Shown: piece after piece, positions 24,219 to 32,998 of the stretch
Layout: each line of letters begins with the position of its first letter
Position numbering within the stretch: the stretch's first letter is position 1
Assembly (NCBI GenBank): GCA_031274765.1
Contig: JAISPR010000097.1
Span: 1-35,470, forward strand
Length of the DNA: 35,470 nucleotides
Reading direction: 5' to 3'
Source: Nitrososphaerota archaeon
GTDB lineage: Archaea; Thermoproteota; Bathyarchaeia; Bathyarchaeales; Bathycorpusculaceae
The notes under the pieces: generated by a model
What the model was told of the DNA's origin: nothing
The model's input: the letters and a program-made list of their open reading frames with translations, nothing else
The model's database searches: none
Made by a program: the position numbers and the translations under genes

Positions 24219-25970
24219 TTGTCACTGGAAGATGATACCGGATTAAGAGAATTTATTCGTCGAGCCGCATTGTTAAACGCGGTTGGACATGATGGGAAAG
24301 CACAGGCAAGTGCACTTGTTGGTAAAGTTTTGGGTGAAAAAGCAGAATACCGTAGCCGCGTCAGGGAACTCACAGTTGTTATTAATACCGTTGTGTCTGA
24401 AGTTAATAGTTTAGCCCTTTCTGAGCAAAAATCGATTGTTGAGAAAAATTGGCCAGAAACGCAAAAAAAACATGAAACAGAAGAAAAAAGGTTATCCCCT
24501 CTGTCAAATGCAGATAGATATAGTGTCATAACCACCCGTTTCTCGCCTAATCCGGATTGTGTTCTCCATTTGGGTTCAGCCCGTGCCATAGTGTTGAGTC
24601 ATGAGTATGCACGCATGTATAATGGCAAATTTATTTTGCGCTTCGAAGATACTGATCCAAAAACTAAGAAACCTCAGCTTGAGTTCTATGAGAGTATTCG
24701 TCAGGATCTGAGGTGGCTGGGGTGTGTTTGGGATGAAGAATATATCCAAAGTGATCGGCTGGAGATTTATTATGAGATTGTTGGAAAGATGATCAGCGAT
24801 AACAATGCCTATGTTTGTGAGTGTACACCAGAGGAGTTCCGTAATAAAACAGTGGCAAAAGAAGCCTGTCCATGTCGCAATGTTTCGCTAGATGTTCAGC
24901 TTCAGCGTTGGCAAAATATGCTTGAGGGGAACTATCAAGAAGGAGAAGCAGTTGTACGTATCAAAACTGAGCTGGATCATCCCAATCCAGCAATTCGGGA
25001 TTGGCCAGCGTTGCGCATCATTGATACTAAAAAGTATCCACATCCCCGAGTCGGAAGCAAATATCATCTTTGGCCGCTCTACAATCTTGCAGCCGGTATA
25101 GATGACCATCTTATGGGCATGACCCATGTTATTCGCGGTAAAGAACACTACACTAACATGATTCGGCAGAAATACATGTATCAACATCTGGGCTGGGAAT
25201 ATCCCGAAGCCATCCATTATGGAAGATTAAAAATCATGGGGGCAGCATTATCGAAATCCAAAATTGTTGCGGGTGTAAATGAGGGAGATTATACAGATTT
25301 TGATGATCCACGATTGGGTACTTTTGCAGCACTCAAAAAACGAGGAATTCAGCCAGAAGCCATCAAAAAAATGATTATAGAGGTTGGCGTTAAACCAAAC
25401 GATGTTACTTTGAGTTGGGAAAATCTCTATGCACATAACCGAAAAATTCTTGATGCTACAAGCAATCGGTATTTTTTTGTTGCAAATCCAGTTGAGCTCA
25501 AAGTTCTTGGGTTGCCAAAAACGTTTTATATAAAAATGCCGTTGCATTCAGAATATGTTGACCGCGGTTTTCGAGAATATATCATTGAACCAGAGGGAGA
25601 TCAATTAAGGGCTATGTTTTGGATAAGCAAAAAGGATGCGGAGACACTGCAACCAGAGCAGATGATTCGGTTTATGGAACTCTTCAATATTCAGATTAAT
25701 TCAAAAACAGCTAACAACATAACCGCGTCTTATGCCAGTGAGTCCTATGAAGAGGCACGTAAAAGTAAAACTCCGCTTATTCAGTGGATACACAGAGGAG
25801 ATGAATACTCTGCACAAGTTATTCATCAAGATGCTTCAGTAACTATGGGTTTTGCAGAATCGGTATGCAAAAAGTTAAAGCCAGACGACATCATACAGTT
25901 TGAGAGATATGGCTTTGTGAGAATTAACGAAGCCAGTGAAAAATTAATCGCGTACTATGCCCAAAAATAG
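24219..25970 (+). CDS. gltX: Glutamyl-tRNA synthetase, archaeal type
   Basis: 583 residues. It charges tRNA-Glu (and in many archaea tRNA-Gln for later amidation). An N-terminal helical domain (1-95) precedes the catalytic core: RFSPNPDCVLHLGSARA (107-123) carries the HIGH-like HLGS, and the KMSKS-like motif appears as ALSKSK. A beta-rich anticodon-binding domain of the GlnRS/archaeal GluRS type makes up the last third (from FVANPVEL). TTG 24219 start, 15 bases after the prenyl synthase stop, so it is likely in the same transcript, an arrangement also found in other archaea. Confidence 0.95.
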   Translation: MSLEDDTGLREFIRRAALLNAVGHDGKAQASALVGKVLGEKAEYRSRVRELTVVINTVVSEVNSLALSEQKSIVEKNWPETQKKHETEEKRLSPLSNADRYSVITTRFSPNPDCVLHLGSARAIVLSHEYARMYNGKFILRFEDTDPKTKKPQLEFYESIRQDLRWLGCVWDEEYIQSDRLEIYYEIVGKMISDNNAYVCECTPEEFRNKTVAKEACPCRNVSLDVQLQRWQNMLEGNYQEGEAVVRIKTELDHPNPAIRDWPALRIIDTKKYPHPRVGSKYHLWPLYNLAAGIDDHLMGMTHVIRGKEHYTNMIRQKYMYQHLGWEYPEAIHYGRLKIMGAALSKSKIVAGVNEGDYTDFDDPRLGTFAALKKRGIQPEAIKKMIIEVGVKPNDVTLSWENLYAHNRKILDATSNRYFFVANPVELKVLGLPKTFYIKMPLHSEYVDRGFREYIIEPEGDQLRAMFWISKKDAETLQPEQMIRFMELFNIQINSKTANNITASYASESYEEARKSKTPLIQWIHRGDEYSAQVIHQDASVTMGFAESVCKKLKPDDIIQFERYGFVRINEASEKLIAYYAQK

Positions 25971-25979
25971 GTGTGAGAA

Positions 25980-26300
25980 ATGCGTAAACTTAACGATAAA
26001 ATTATCATCTGGCCAGTATACTTTGACCAAAACCGAAGTCGTCGAGAGGGCCGCCGCATTGCCAAAGGTCAAGCAGTTCTGTTTCCTAAAATAGTAGAGA
26101 TCAAAGAAGCCGCTGAACGATTGGGACTCCCAAATGAAATCAACTTGGAAGCGCACTACCCCAAGATGCCTTGGGTAAAAATGGGCAGGTTAATTGTGGA
26201 AAAACGAGAAGCTAAAGAAGTTATAATCAAAAAACTGTCTAAACAATTGATAAAAATTAAGAATCAACAGGCTTCAGAGCAACCTGTTAGACGAAAATAA
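25980..26300 (+). CDS. srp19: Signal recognition particle protein SRP19
   Basis: 106 residues starting MRKLNDKIIIWPVYFDQNRS, with RREGRRIAKGQAV, then YPKMPWVKMGRLIVEKRE, all typical of SRP19, which binds the SRP RNA and prepares it for SRP54. A basic tail follows. ATG 25980 is 9 bases after the gltX stop with a GGTGTGAG site, so it probably ends the mevalonate-gltX operon. Convergent with eS8, 5 bases between stops. Confidence 0.95.
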   Translation: MRKLNDKIIIWPVYFDQNRSRREGRRIAKGQAVLFPKIVEIKEAAERLGLPNEINLEAHYPKMPWVKMGRLIVEKREAKEVIIKKLSKQLIKIKNQQASEQPVRRK

Positions 26301-26305
26301 AAAAG

Positions 26306-26698
26306 TTAGGCTTTTTCTTTACCGATAAGTATGGCATTTATAATACCGTCGCTTCCTGGTCTGCTGGTAACTTTTGCCAAGCCAAGAGCAGTTTCGATTT
26401 CAGCACCTTTAGTAATAACGCCCCGACGGTTATAGTCGACATTAGCACCGTTACGAACTACACGAACGATTGTTGATTTTTCTGTTGTACCGGTTTTTGG
26501 GTTAGTTACTGAGGCATATTTATCAGTTAGAACCTTAACTTTGCTATTTCCACCCAAAGTTCGGGTGATTTTACGTTTAGGTTCACCAAGTACTGTTTCT
26601 GCTGGGTATCCGCCGGCTTCATACTTTTTCTTAGTGCGGTAAACGCGCTTTTTTCCGCCTGTAAGTTTTCTTTTACGTAAACTACTATGAGTAGACAT
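26306..26698 (-). CDS. rps8e: Small-subunit ribosomal protein eS8
   Basis: 130 residues, MSTHSSLRKRKLTGGKKRV, followed by KKKYEAGGYPAETVLGEPKR, then the conserved RTLGGNSKVKVLTDKYASV and NPKTG; typical length of archaeal eS8. TATA-like sequence about 50 bases upstream (26747-26756). Confidence 0.97.
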   Translation of the reverse strand: MSTHSSLRKRKLTGGKKRVYRTKKKYEAGGYPAETVLGEPKRKITRTLGGNSKVKVLTDKYASVTNPKTGTTEKSTIVRVVRNGANVDYNRRGVITKGAEIETALGLAKVTSRPGSDGIINAILIGKEKA

Positions 26699-26746
26699 AT
26701 TCTACCATCTTTCCACTAAATTGCGTAGTCACTAAACTCGGAGAAT

Positions 26747-26756
26747 CAATATAAAC
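26747..26756 (-). promoter_or_regulatory. TATA-like promoter of eS8
   Basis: Minus strand GTTTATATTG about 50 bases before the eS8 start. Positioned for a leader of about 25 bases. Inference from sequence. Confidence 0.45.
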
Positions 26757-26990
26757 ATACCGTTTCAAAGACGCCCTTCCACACACAACTAAAACCTCAA
26801 CGTTACTAATTGAAGAAAAATCAACAATCACAAACACAAATAATCAAAAGAGATTGTGTTCACAACAGACTCATGTGTTTAACTCACATTAGCACACCAA
26901 CATACACACATACAATCATGTTTACTAAACAAAAACATCCCAAGTTGTATTTTTAAATCAAAAAATGACATAAAAATGTTATGTGGATGG

Positions 26991-27065
26991 TGGGGCCTCC
27001 CGGATTTGAACCGGAGTCTATAGAGCCCAAGTCTACAAGCCTAGACCAAGCTAGCCGAAGGCCCC
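26991..27065 (-). tRNA. tRNA-Pro(TGG)
   Basis: Minus strand: acceptor GGGGCCT/AGGCCCC, discriminator A. Anticodon stem GTAGA/TCTAT encloses CTTGGGC, giving anticodon TGG (Pro). T-arm TCCGG-TTCAAAT-CCGGG is canonical. The D-arm (GGCTAGCTTGGTCTAGGC) pairs imperfectly. No intron, no encoded CCA. Confidence 0.9.
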
Positions 27066-27975
27066 AAACTTTTAATGTAACACTATTTTCCCTTACACCC
27101 ATAAAAACCTTGTCAACCCAAAAACCAAGCGGATTCGCTTTTTTCAACAATGAAACCAGCGTTATTTCAAATAAGCCCCCAAAGCAACAAAATGTTTAAT
27201 CAGTACTACACACACAAACAATTAAACCGATTTTATCAATCAACCTAACAACTTACATTCGGCAGTTTGACCCAACACAGCCAAAAATTAAATCACACTC
27301 AAAAAATATTCAAAAAAATAAGAAAAACATTGTAAAAATAACCAAAAACACGCAACAACCCGCAATATAAACAATTCAAAATATTTTTTTCCCAAACTGC
27401 CAAATGTAAGTAACAAGGGCATAACATCCAGGTTTATCTCAAACTCAAAGGGTTTTTTCACTCAATCAATAAAACAATCTTGTTTTCCCAAACAGCAAAC
27501 AACATTTTTAGCTCATAGAATGCCCCATACAAACCCGGTTTTCTTCACTTTAATATTGCAAACAAAAGTAAGAAATAACTAAAGGCATCAAAGTTTAGGG
27601 ATGATTGAAAACGCATGTGATATCCATGCTTGCATGGATTTAGATAATATCCCGACAACTAAACAAACAGACCCACATACCCCAAATAACAAAGTTCAAA
27701 AACAACCCACATTAACGCCAAAGCCCAGCCAGCTAAACACAACCCGAATTCAAACTGTTTTTCTAACAACAACTATTTTAAAGTTCTACAAGTTAACCTG
27801 GTGAATGAGTTCCAAAAAAAAGTCCACTGAGTCGCATTGTTATTTTTAGCCATCCAGTCCATTTTCGGTTTAAACAACCCGGTTTTTATAGAAACAACAC
27901 GATTAGATTAAAATAACCCCACTTGTTTATATCAGAGAAATGCACAACTGAATAGGCAAGGAAGCGAAAGAGACT
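27066..27975. other. Non-coding spacer containing MITE-like copy
   Basis: No gene recognised. It holds MITE-like family alpha copy 1 (27251-27411) and A/C-rich DNA. A 67-codon frame from 27601 has low-complexity composition and is not accepted. Confidence 0.5.
27251..27411 (-). mobile_element. MITE-like element, family alpha, copy 1
   Basis: 161 bp, non-coding. Ends are ACTTACATTCGGCAGTTTG (27251-27269) and CAAACTGCCAAATGTAAGT (27393-27411), inverted repeats matching at 18 of 19 positions. AACA flanks both sides (27247-27250 and 27412-27415), as a 4-bp target-site duplication would. A second, inverted copy lies at 28246-28402. Confidence 0.7.
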
Positions 27976-28170
27976 ATGAGTGAAGAAGGCGACCCGTTCT
28001 GGGCTTCATTGTATGAAAGAGTTTTTGGATTAATCCTCATCATAATTGGCGCAGCATTACTCTACATTACAGTTACAACCGAAGTAGGCGGATTTAGCAT
28101 ATTGTTTGGTTTCCTCAGCACTGTTTTGATCATAGTGGGCATTTTCTTGTTGCTCATTAAACCACAATAA
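27976..28170 (+). CDS. Small membrane protein, two transmembrane helices, unknown function
   Basis: 64 residues: a short charged N-terminus (MSEEGDPFWASLYERV) and two hydrophobic helices, GLILIIIGAALLYITVT (about 17-33) and a second near 39-61 (ILFGFLSTVLIIVGIFLLL). The topology is a hairpin with both ends on one side. I do not know its function; it resembles small conserved membrane proteins I associate with Bathyarchaeia (from memory, unverified). It lies between two inverted copies of the family alpha MITE-like element but appears to be an ordinary chromosomal gene. Confidence 0.75.
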   Translation: MSEEGDPFWASLYERVFGLILIIIGAALLYITVTTEVGGFSILFGFLSTVLIIVGIFLLLIKPQ

Positions 28171-28245
28171 CAATCTTCTTTTTTCGTCATGTTTTAACGG
28201 TTCATAGAAGAAGTATTAGTTAAATTAGGCAATATTTTCACTAAA

Positions 28246-28402
28246 ATCCACATTCGACGGTTTGGGAAAAAGTATGTCGGATTATTTACATTACAATTTA
28301 TTGCGAGTTTTTGGTTATTTTTACAATAATTTTCTTATTCTTCGAATATTTTGGAGGTAATTTAATTTTTGGCTGTGTTGGGTCAAACTGTCGAATGTAA
28401 GT
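28246..28402 (+). mobile_element. MITE-like element, family alpha, copy 2
   Basis: 157 bp, aligned along its whole length with the reverse complement of copy 1. Long identical blocks occur near the right half, such as TTTTTGGTTATTTTTACAAT and TTTAATTTTTGGCTGTGTTG. Its left end (ATCCACATTCGACGGTTTG) is more diverged than its right end (CAAACTGTCGAATGTAAGT), suggesting an older insertion. Flanks are A-rich (TAAA/AAAA), so the target duplication is unclear. Confidence 0.65.
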
Positions 28403-28488
28403 AAAAACGTTTTCAACAAAGGAAAAAACAGGCCATAGGAAACGTCTAATAACCAGCTTACATCTGCTTATACAAAAATAGATAGACG

Positions 28489-28498
28489 TATTTATAAA
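28489..28498 (+). promoter_or_regulatory. TATA-like promoter of infB
   Basis: TATTTATAAA about 42 bases before the infB TTG start. A leader of about 20 bases would contain the strong GGAGG site at 28528-28532. Inference from consensus and spacing. Confidence 0.5.
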
Positions 28499-28539
28499 CC
28501 GAAACCAATACAATCACCCGTAAAGCAGGAGGAAATAAG

Positions 28540-30327
28540 TTGCCCATACGCCAGCCAATAGTTTGTGTTCTAGGACATGTAGACGCAGGTAAAACATCGT
28601 TGCTTGATGAACTACGAAAGACCAATGTACAGTATCGTGAGGCAGGCGGTATGACTCAACATATTGGGGCTAGCTTTTTCCCTGTGGAAACGCTTAGACA
28701 ACTCATTGGGCCCTACATGGTTAGTTTCAAAACAGGTATTGAAATTCCAGGTTTACTTATTGTGGATACTCCAGGTCATGAAGCATTTACGAATCTGCGG
28801 CGCAGAGGTGGAAGTGTGGCTGACATTGCAATCCTTGTTGTTAATGCCATCAAGGGATTTGAAACGCAGACGTTTGAATGTATTGAAATTCTTAAAGTTC
28901 GAAAAACCCCTTTTATTGTTGCTGTTAATCAAATCGATCGTATTCCTGGTTGGAAAGCTCGAGCTAACACGCCGTTTTTGCAGTCATATGCTTCTCAGTC
29001 AAGCTTTATTCAAGAGGAACTCAACAATCGCCTCTATCACGTCATGGGTGATTTCAGTCGTCTCGGATTTAAGACTGACCGCTTTGATCATATTCGGGAT
29101 TTTACTCAAAATATCGCCTTAGTACCTACAAGTGCTAAAACTGGAGAGGGTCTCTCAGAACTGGTTATGGTACTAGTGGGATTAACACAACAGTTTCTCA
29201 AAAAACGGCTTCAAACCACCGATGGACCAGCTAAGGGTTCAGTTCTTGAAGTTAAAGAGGAACCGGGTTTGGGTTTGACTCTAAACACAATTATCTACGA
29301 TGGTACTTTGCACAAAGAGGATATGATAGTTGTCGGTGGTAGAGATGGTCCGATATCAGCACGCGTCCGCACCATACTTGTGCCTAAACCACTCGATGAA
29401 ATGCGTGATCCTCGAGACAAGTTCACAAGTGTAGAATGCGTTTATGCCAGTGCAGGAATTAAAGTTGTTGCGCCGGATTTGGAAAGCGCATTAGCAGGTG
29501 CACCATTGCTTGCGGTGCCTGAAGGTGGAGAAGTTGAAAAATATCGTAAGCTTATCACTGAAGAGATCGGCAAAATCCGTATAACCAAAGAAATTGATGG
29601 TGTCATCGTCAAGGCGGACACCTTAGGCTCGTTAGAGGCGATGGCGGAAATTCTCAAAGCTAACAATGTGCAGGTTCGTAGTGCTGACATAGGTGACATC
29701 AGCAAACGTGACGTCATTGAGGCATCAGTTGTAAAACAGCATGAACCACTTGTGGGTGCCATTCTTGCATTTGGCGTTAAGACTCTGCCTGATGCTGAAG
29801 TAGAAGCAGAAACCAATGGGATCAAAATTTTTAGTGACCCCATAATCTATAACTTAATTGACGGTTATTTGGAATGGGTTAGAGAGAAACGGGAACGTAA
29901 AAGTGAAGCTGAATTTGAAGCGCTCACTAAACCGGGCAAGGTCATGGTTTTGCCCAACTGTATATTTCGCCGTGCTAAACCCCTTGTTGCAGGTGTAGAA
30001 ATCCAGGGAGGCAGGCTTAAACCCAAAGTTTCGTTAATCCGTGTCGAAGATGGCACTGACCTTGGTGAGATTCAGCAAATTCAGGATAGGGGCAAAGCCA
30101 TTGGTGAAGCTAAAGCAGGGGCCCAAGTGGCAATTTCGATGGATAAGCCCATAGCAGGGCGGCATATCTTTGAGAGGGATGTACTTTTCGTCAAGGTTCC
30201 TGAGAAAGATGCGCAAATTCTTCTAACGTCGCATATGAGAGACTTAACCGCAGAAGAGCAAGAAGTACTCAGAGAATATGTGAATTTAATGCGTAAAAAA
30301 AGTCCATTTTGGGCTGGCACCATATAA
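28540..30327 (+). CDS. infB: Translation initiation factor IF-2 (aIF5B)
   Basis: 595 residues, archaeal/eukaryotic type. It is a ribosome-dependent GTPase for subunit joining. P-loop GHVDAGKTS (12-20), switch II DTPGHEAF (76-83) and the G4 motif as NQID (130-133), where NKxD is usual. Domains II, III and IV follow (linker helix near 440-450) and the C-terminal helices end in ...NLMRKKSPFWAGTI. TTG start with a strong GGAGG (28528-28532) 7 bases upstream. No intein. Monocistronic, with long non-coding DNA on both sides. Confidence 0.95.
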   Translation: MPIRQPIVCVLGHVDAGKTSLLDELRKTNVQYREAGGMTQHIGASFFPVETLRQLIGPYMVSFKTGIEIPGLLIVDTPGHEAFTNLRRRGGSVADIAILVVNAIKGFETQTFECIEILKVRKTPFIVAVNQIDRIPGWKARANTPFLQSYASQSSFIQEELNNRLYHVMGDFSRLGFKTDRFDHIRDFTQNIALVPTSAKTGEGLSELVMVLVGLTQQFLKKRLQTTDGPAKGSVLEVKEEPGLGLTLNTIIYDGTLHKEDMIVVGGRDGPISARVRTILVPKPLDEMRDPRDKFTSVECVYASAGIKVVAPDLESALAGAPLLAVPEGGEVEKYRKLITEEIGKIRITKEIDGVIVKADTLGSLEAMAEILKANNVQVRSADIGDISKRDVIEASVVKQHEPLVGAILAFGVKTLPDAEVEAETNGIKIFSDPIIYNLIDGYLEWVREKRERKSEAEFEALTKPGKVMVLPNCIFRRAKPLVAGVEIQGGRLKPKVSLIRVEDGTDLGEIQQIQDRGKAIGEAKAGAQVAISMDKPIAGRHIFERDVLFVKVPEKDAQILLTSHMRDLTAEEQEVLREYVNLMRKKSPFWAGTI

Positions 30328-31256
30328 CACTACGTAGCGATACAACAAACAATACTTCAAATCGTATCCGCTATCAGGGTCTTGCTCACAAAAACATAAC
30401 CGCAAATGATTTTCGTAACCAACCGTCAAAAACGCCGTTTTGCTCGCATAAGCGCTACGTTCAACCTGTTTGCTGTAGTGCTAACCAGAATATCAGGTTA
30501 TTGATACATACAGGAAAAGTTATGATAAGCAGTTTTATATGAAAAGACGTAACAAATGATATTTGATAACTATACAGTTCGACCCCACTATTATAGCAAC
30601 ATGTGTAAAGTTTTACTATATGTTCTTCGGCTTTAAGTTAGCCTGTATTGTCATTAAACGAATTTGTCCTATTTCTTCATCATAATTGCTCGTGGTATAC
30701 CACAAAACACTGACCGAATACTTCACTATGAATCATGCAAATAGAGCACAGTAAAACTTTTAGTCACTTGCTATAAACTACCTTACGTGGGATAACTTGA
30801 CAAAGACAACCCTTTGATGAGAACGGTGCAAAACAAGAATATGTGCGTTCAGACTGTGAAAAAGGTCAAAAAACAACATCACTAAACACTGCATATGGCG
30901 TACAACCTTTATCTATTGCTGTATGTAGTGGTCTTGGTGAATTTTATCGGAGTTTTTTCGCAGTCTGAGTTTTCAATTTTTCCACTATAATCCATTTTTG
31001 ATGGATATTTTCGAGAAAACGGGTTGAACACAGCAGTATTTTACTATGAATGATTGTTTGTGTGAACGTGATTTGGGGTTTAGTTTGAATACTTTTTGAT
31101 TTAAGCTTTGTGCAGAGTTTGAAAAATATTGATGACTTTGTTTTTAACAGCTCAAACGAGCACATGTATAAAAAACAAAAACTCAAAAATTAAACAGACA
31201 AAATAAACAACAGACAACATCAAATAATTCTATCATAATGTCGTGCAGCCATAAAT
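30328..31256. other. 0.9-kb spacer after infB, no gene seen
   Basis: I see no coding region or RNA gene. It contains a small hairpin ATCCAT-TTTTG-ATGGAT (about 30986-31002). Confidence 0.5.
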
Positions 31257-32147
31257 TCAACAACTGTGAGAAAAAGAAGACATTTTAGAATCAGCTTGTT
31301 TTTTAAAGCTCATTGCAGCATATCCAACGACATTTGAAAAATCACCAGTGATATCGCCACTGTTATGGTAACTGAGCTGTTCGGGTTTGGCACAAATATC
31401 TGCCGCATAGATAAGTAAACTGGTTAGGGGCATAAATCCGCATGCTGTAATGTTTTGGGTCTGTATGATATCGTAGAAACCTCGGACGTCTAGAGCTAAG
31501 GCTTTTTTTAGCGCCGCTTGGTCTTTGGCAAGGGCTTCTTTGGCGGATTCGTAGTGAGTCATATCTGAGGAGGCTATAACCAAGGTGTTAGTGTCCTCTA
31601 AGGCTTCAACAAGGGCATGTCCGATTTCGACTGCGACATCATAGTTCTGTATTTGGAAACATATGGGTACAATTTTAAAGGAGTTACCATAGAGAAATTG
31701 AAGAAAAGGCAGTTGGACCTCAAGAGAGTGCTCAAATCGGTGGGCCAGTGCATCAACAGTAAGATGGGGAGTTTTATGAAGTATATCATCGGCCATTGTA
31801 GTGTTGATTTCGATGTTACCAAGGGGGGTCTGCCAGAGACCGTCACGCATAACAGAGAGAGCAGACCCATAACCAGTATGATTAGGCCCTAAAAGGACAA
31901 CAGTGTCGGGTTTGCCATCTTGGGCTAAGGAATAAAACGCCGATGCCGCAACAGGACCGCTATACATATAGCCGGCATGGGGACAAAGTAACCCCATGAT
32001 TTCTCGCGGGTGAGCTGTTTTGTTAATGGAGGGGAATTTTTGGGGACCAAGTTTATGGAGAAAACAGGAGGTGAGTTGTGCCCTGAGCGCTTCGGCGTCG
32101 CCCTCATAGAATTGAGAAGCAACAATTGGACGCCGAATGCCTGGCAA
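31257..32147 (-). CDS. MEMO1-family protein (non-haem dioxygenase-like fold)
   Basis: 296 residues from TTG 32147, which begins LPGIRRPIVASQFYEGD, the family start, with GGAGG 11 bases upstream inside the end of the uS2 gene; the open frame further upstream is not needed. Conserved pocket residues: H in CPHAGYMYSG, H and E in HRFEHSLEVQLPFLQ, SSDMTHY, the Cys in TACGFMPL, and the closing GDITGDFSNVVGYAAM. MEMO proteins resemble class III dioxygenases; a biochemical role in archaea is not established, but the gene sits beside rps2 and mvk in many of them. Confidence 0.9.
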   Translation of the reverse strand: MPGIRRPIVASQFYEGDAEALRAQLTSCFLHKLGPQKFPSINKTAHPREIMGLLCPHAGYMYSGPVAASAFYSLAQDGKPDTVVLLGPNHTGYGSALSVMRDGLWQTPLGNIEINTTMADDILHKTPHLTVDALAHRFEHSLEVQLPFLQFLYGNSFKIVPICFQIQNYDVAVEIGHALVEALEDTNTLVIASSDMTHYESAKEALAKDQAALKKALALDVRGFYDIIQTQNITACGFMPLTSLLIYAADICAKPEQLSYHNSGDITGDFSNVVGYAAMSFKKQADSKMSSFSHSC

Positions 32148-32151
32148 ACTT

Positions 32152-32982
32152 TTAGGTGTCCTCCTCCTCTTCACGGGTGACTTTAGCCTCAAACTCTTCA
32201 ATACTAACAGGCGGGTCTTTGTCTGGACCAATGTCACCTCTTTCTCTTAGGACCTGTCGGGTAAGTAACCAAAAGATAACAGCAAGTGCACGGCGGCCTT
32301 TGTTGTTGGTTGGGATTACTAAGTCAACACCGGCGAATTCGTTATCAGTGCTACACAATGCAACAATAGGTATGCCAACGTCGCTAGCCTCTTTAACGGC
32401 TTGTGCATCTGCACGGGGATCGGATACGACGATGACTTCGGGGTCAATGCGATTTTGGTACTGGGGATTACTGAGTTGTCCAGGGATGAATCGCCCGATG
32501 ATAGGTGTAGCTCCGGTGAGTTTGCAAAACATTTTGACGGGTTCATGAGCGTAGAGACGGGTTGCCGCTATAGCCACTTTGGCGTGCTCATATCGTGAGA
32601 GGAATTTAGCGATTGTACGTATACGGTCGTCAGTTTTTTTGACGTCTAGGACAAATAAACCATCAGGACGAACGCGATAGATGAAGGGTTCCATATCCAA
32701 GGTTTTCATTCGGGTGCCGATGTGAATACCGGCAGAGAGCAAAGTGTCTCTTGGCAGAAGTAAACTTTCCTCTGACGGAGTTTCATGAACCACTTCTTCT
32801 GCTTCCTCTTCTGCGGCTTCAGGAATTGCAGGTTCAATTATTTCTTGAGAAACAGCAACAGGCTCAGCTTGCTCCTCCTCAAATTCCTCTTGAGAAACAG
32901 CAACAGGCTCAGCTTGCTCCTCTTGAGATGCTTCTTCCAGGGTTTCTTCAGGCATATTTTCTTTATTTTGTTCTTCAGACAT
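32152..32982 (-). CDS. rps2: Small-subunit ribosomal protein uS2, with acidic N-terminal extension
   Basis: 276 residues. The core begins at LLLPRDTLLSAGIHIGTRMK; the following FIYRVRPDGLFVLDVKKTDD, IAATRLYAHEPV, TGATPIIGRFIPGQLSNP and IPTNNKGRRALAVIFWLLTRQ are typical of archaeal uS2. About 75 residues before the core are nearly all Glu, Ala, Val, Pro and Gln and include a duplicated unit EEQAEPVAVSQE. The extension is longer than in most archaea, where uS2 starts close to the core. A short acidic C-terminus (TREEEEDT) also occurs. The start is ATG 32982 or ATG 32991; both are near a GAGAAG site. 16 bases after the enolase stop; MEMO follows after 4 bases. Confidence 0.93.
   Translation of the reverse strand: MSEEQNKENMPEETLEEASQEEQAEPVAVSQEEFEEEQAEPVAVSQEIIEPAIPEAAEEEAEEVVHETPSEESLLLPRDTLLSAGIHIGTRMKTLDMEPFIYRVRPDGLFVLDVKKTDDRIRTIAKFLSRYEHAKVAIAATRLYAHEPVKMFCKLTGATPIIGRFIPGQLSNPQYQNRIDPEVIVVSDPRADAQAVKEASDVGIPIVALCSTDNEFAGVDLVIPTNNKGRRALAVIFWLLTRQVLRERGDIGPDKDPPVSIEEFEAKVTREEEEDT
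32843..32922. repeat. 45-bp direct duplication inside rps2
   Basis: The 35-base segment at 32843-32877 is repeated identically at 32888-32922 (period 45, 15 codons), giving two copies of EEQAEPVAVSQE in the acidic tail of uS2. Identity at DNA level suggests a recent duplication. Confidence 0.85.
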
Positions 32983-32998
32983 TCTATTCATCTTCTCT

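Larger units (their letters stand above)
28171..28539. other. Spacer upstream of infB with MITE-like copy
   Basis: No gene. Contains MITE-like family alpha copy 2 (28246-28402) and the infB promoter region. Confidence 0.5.
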
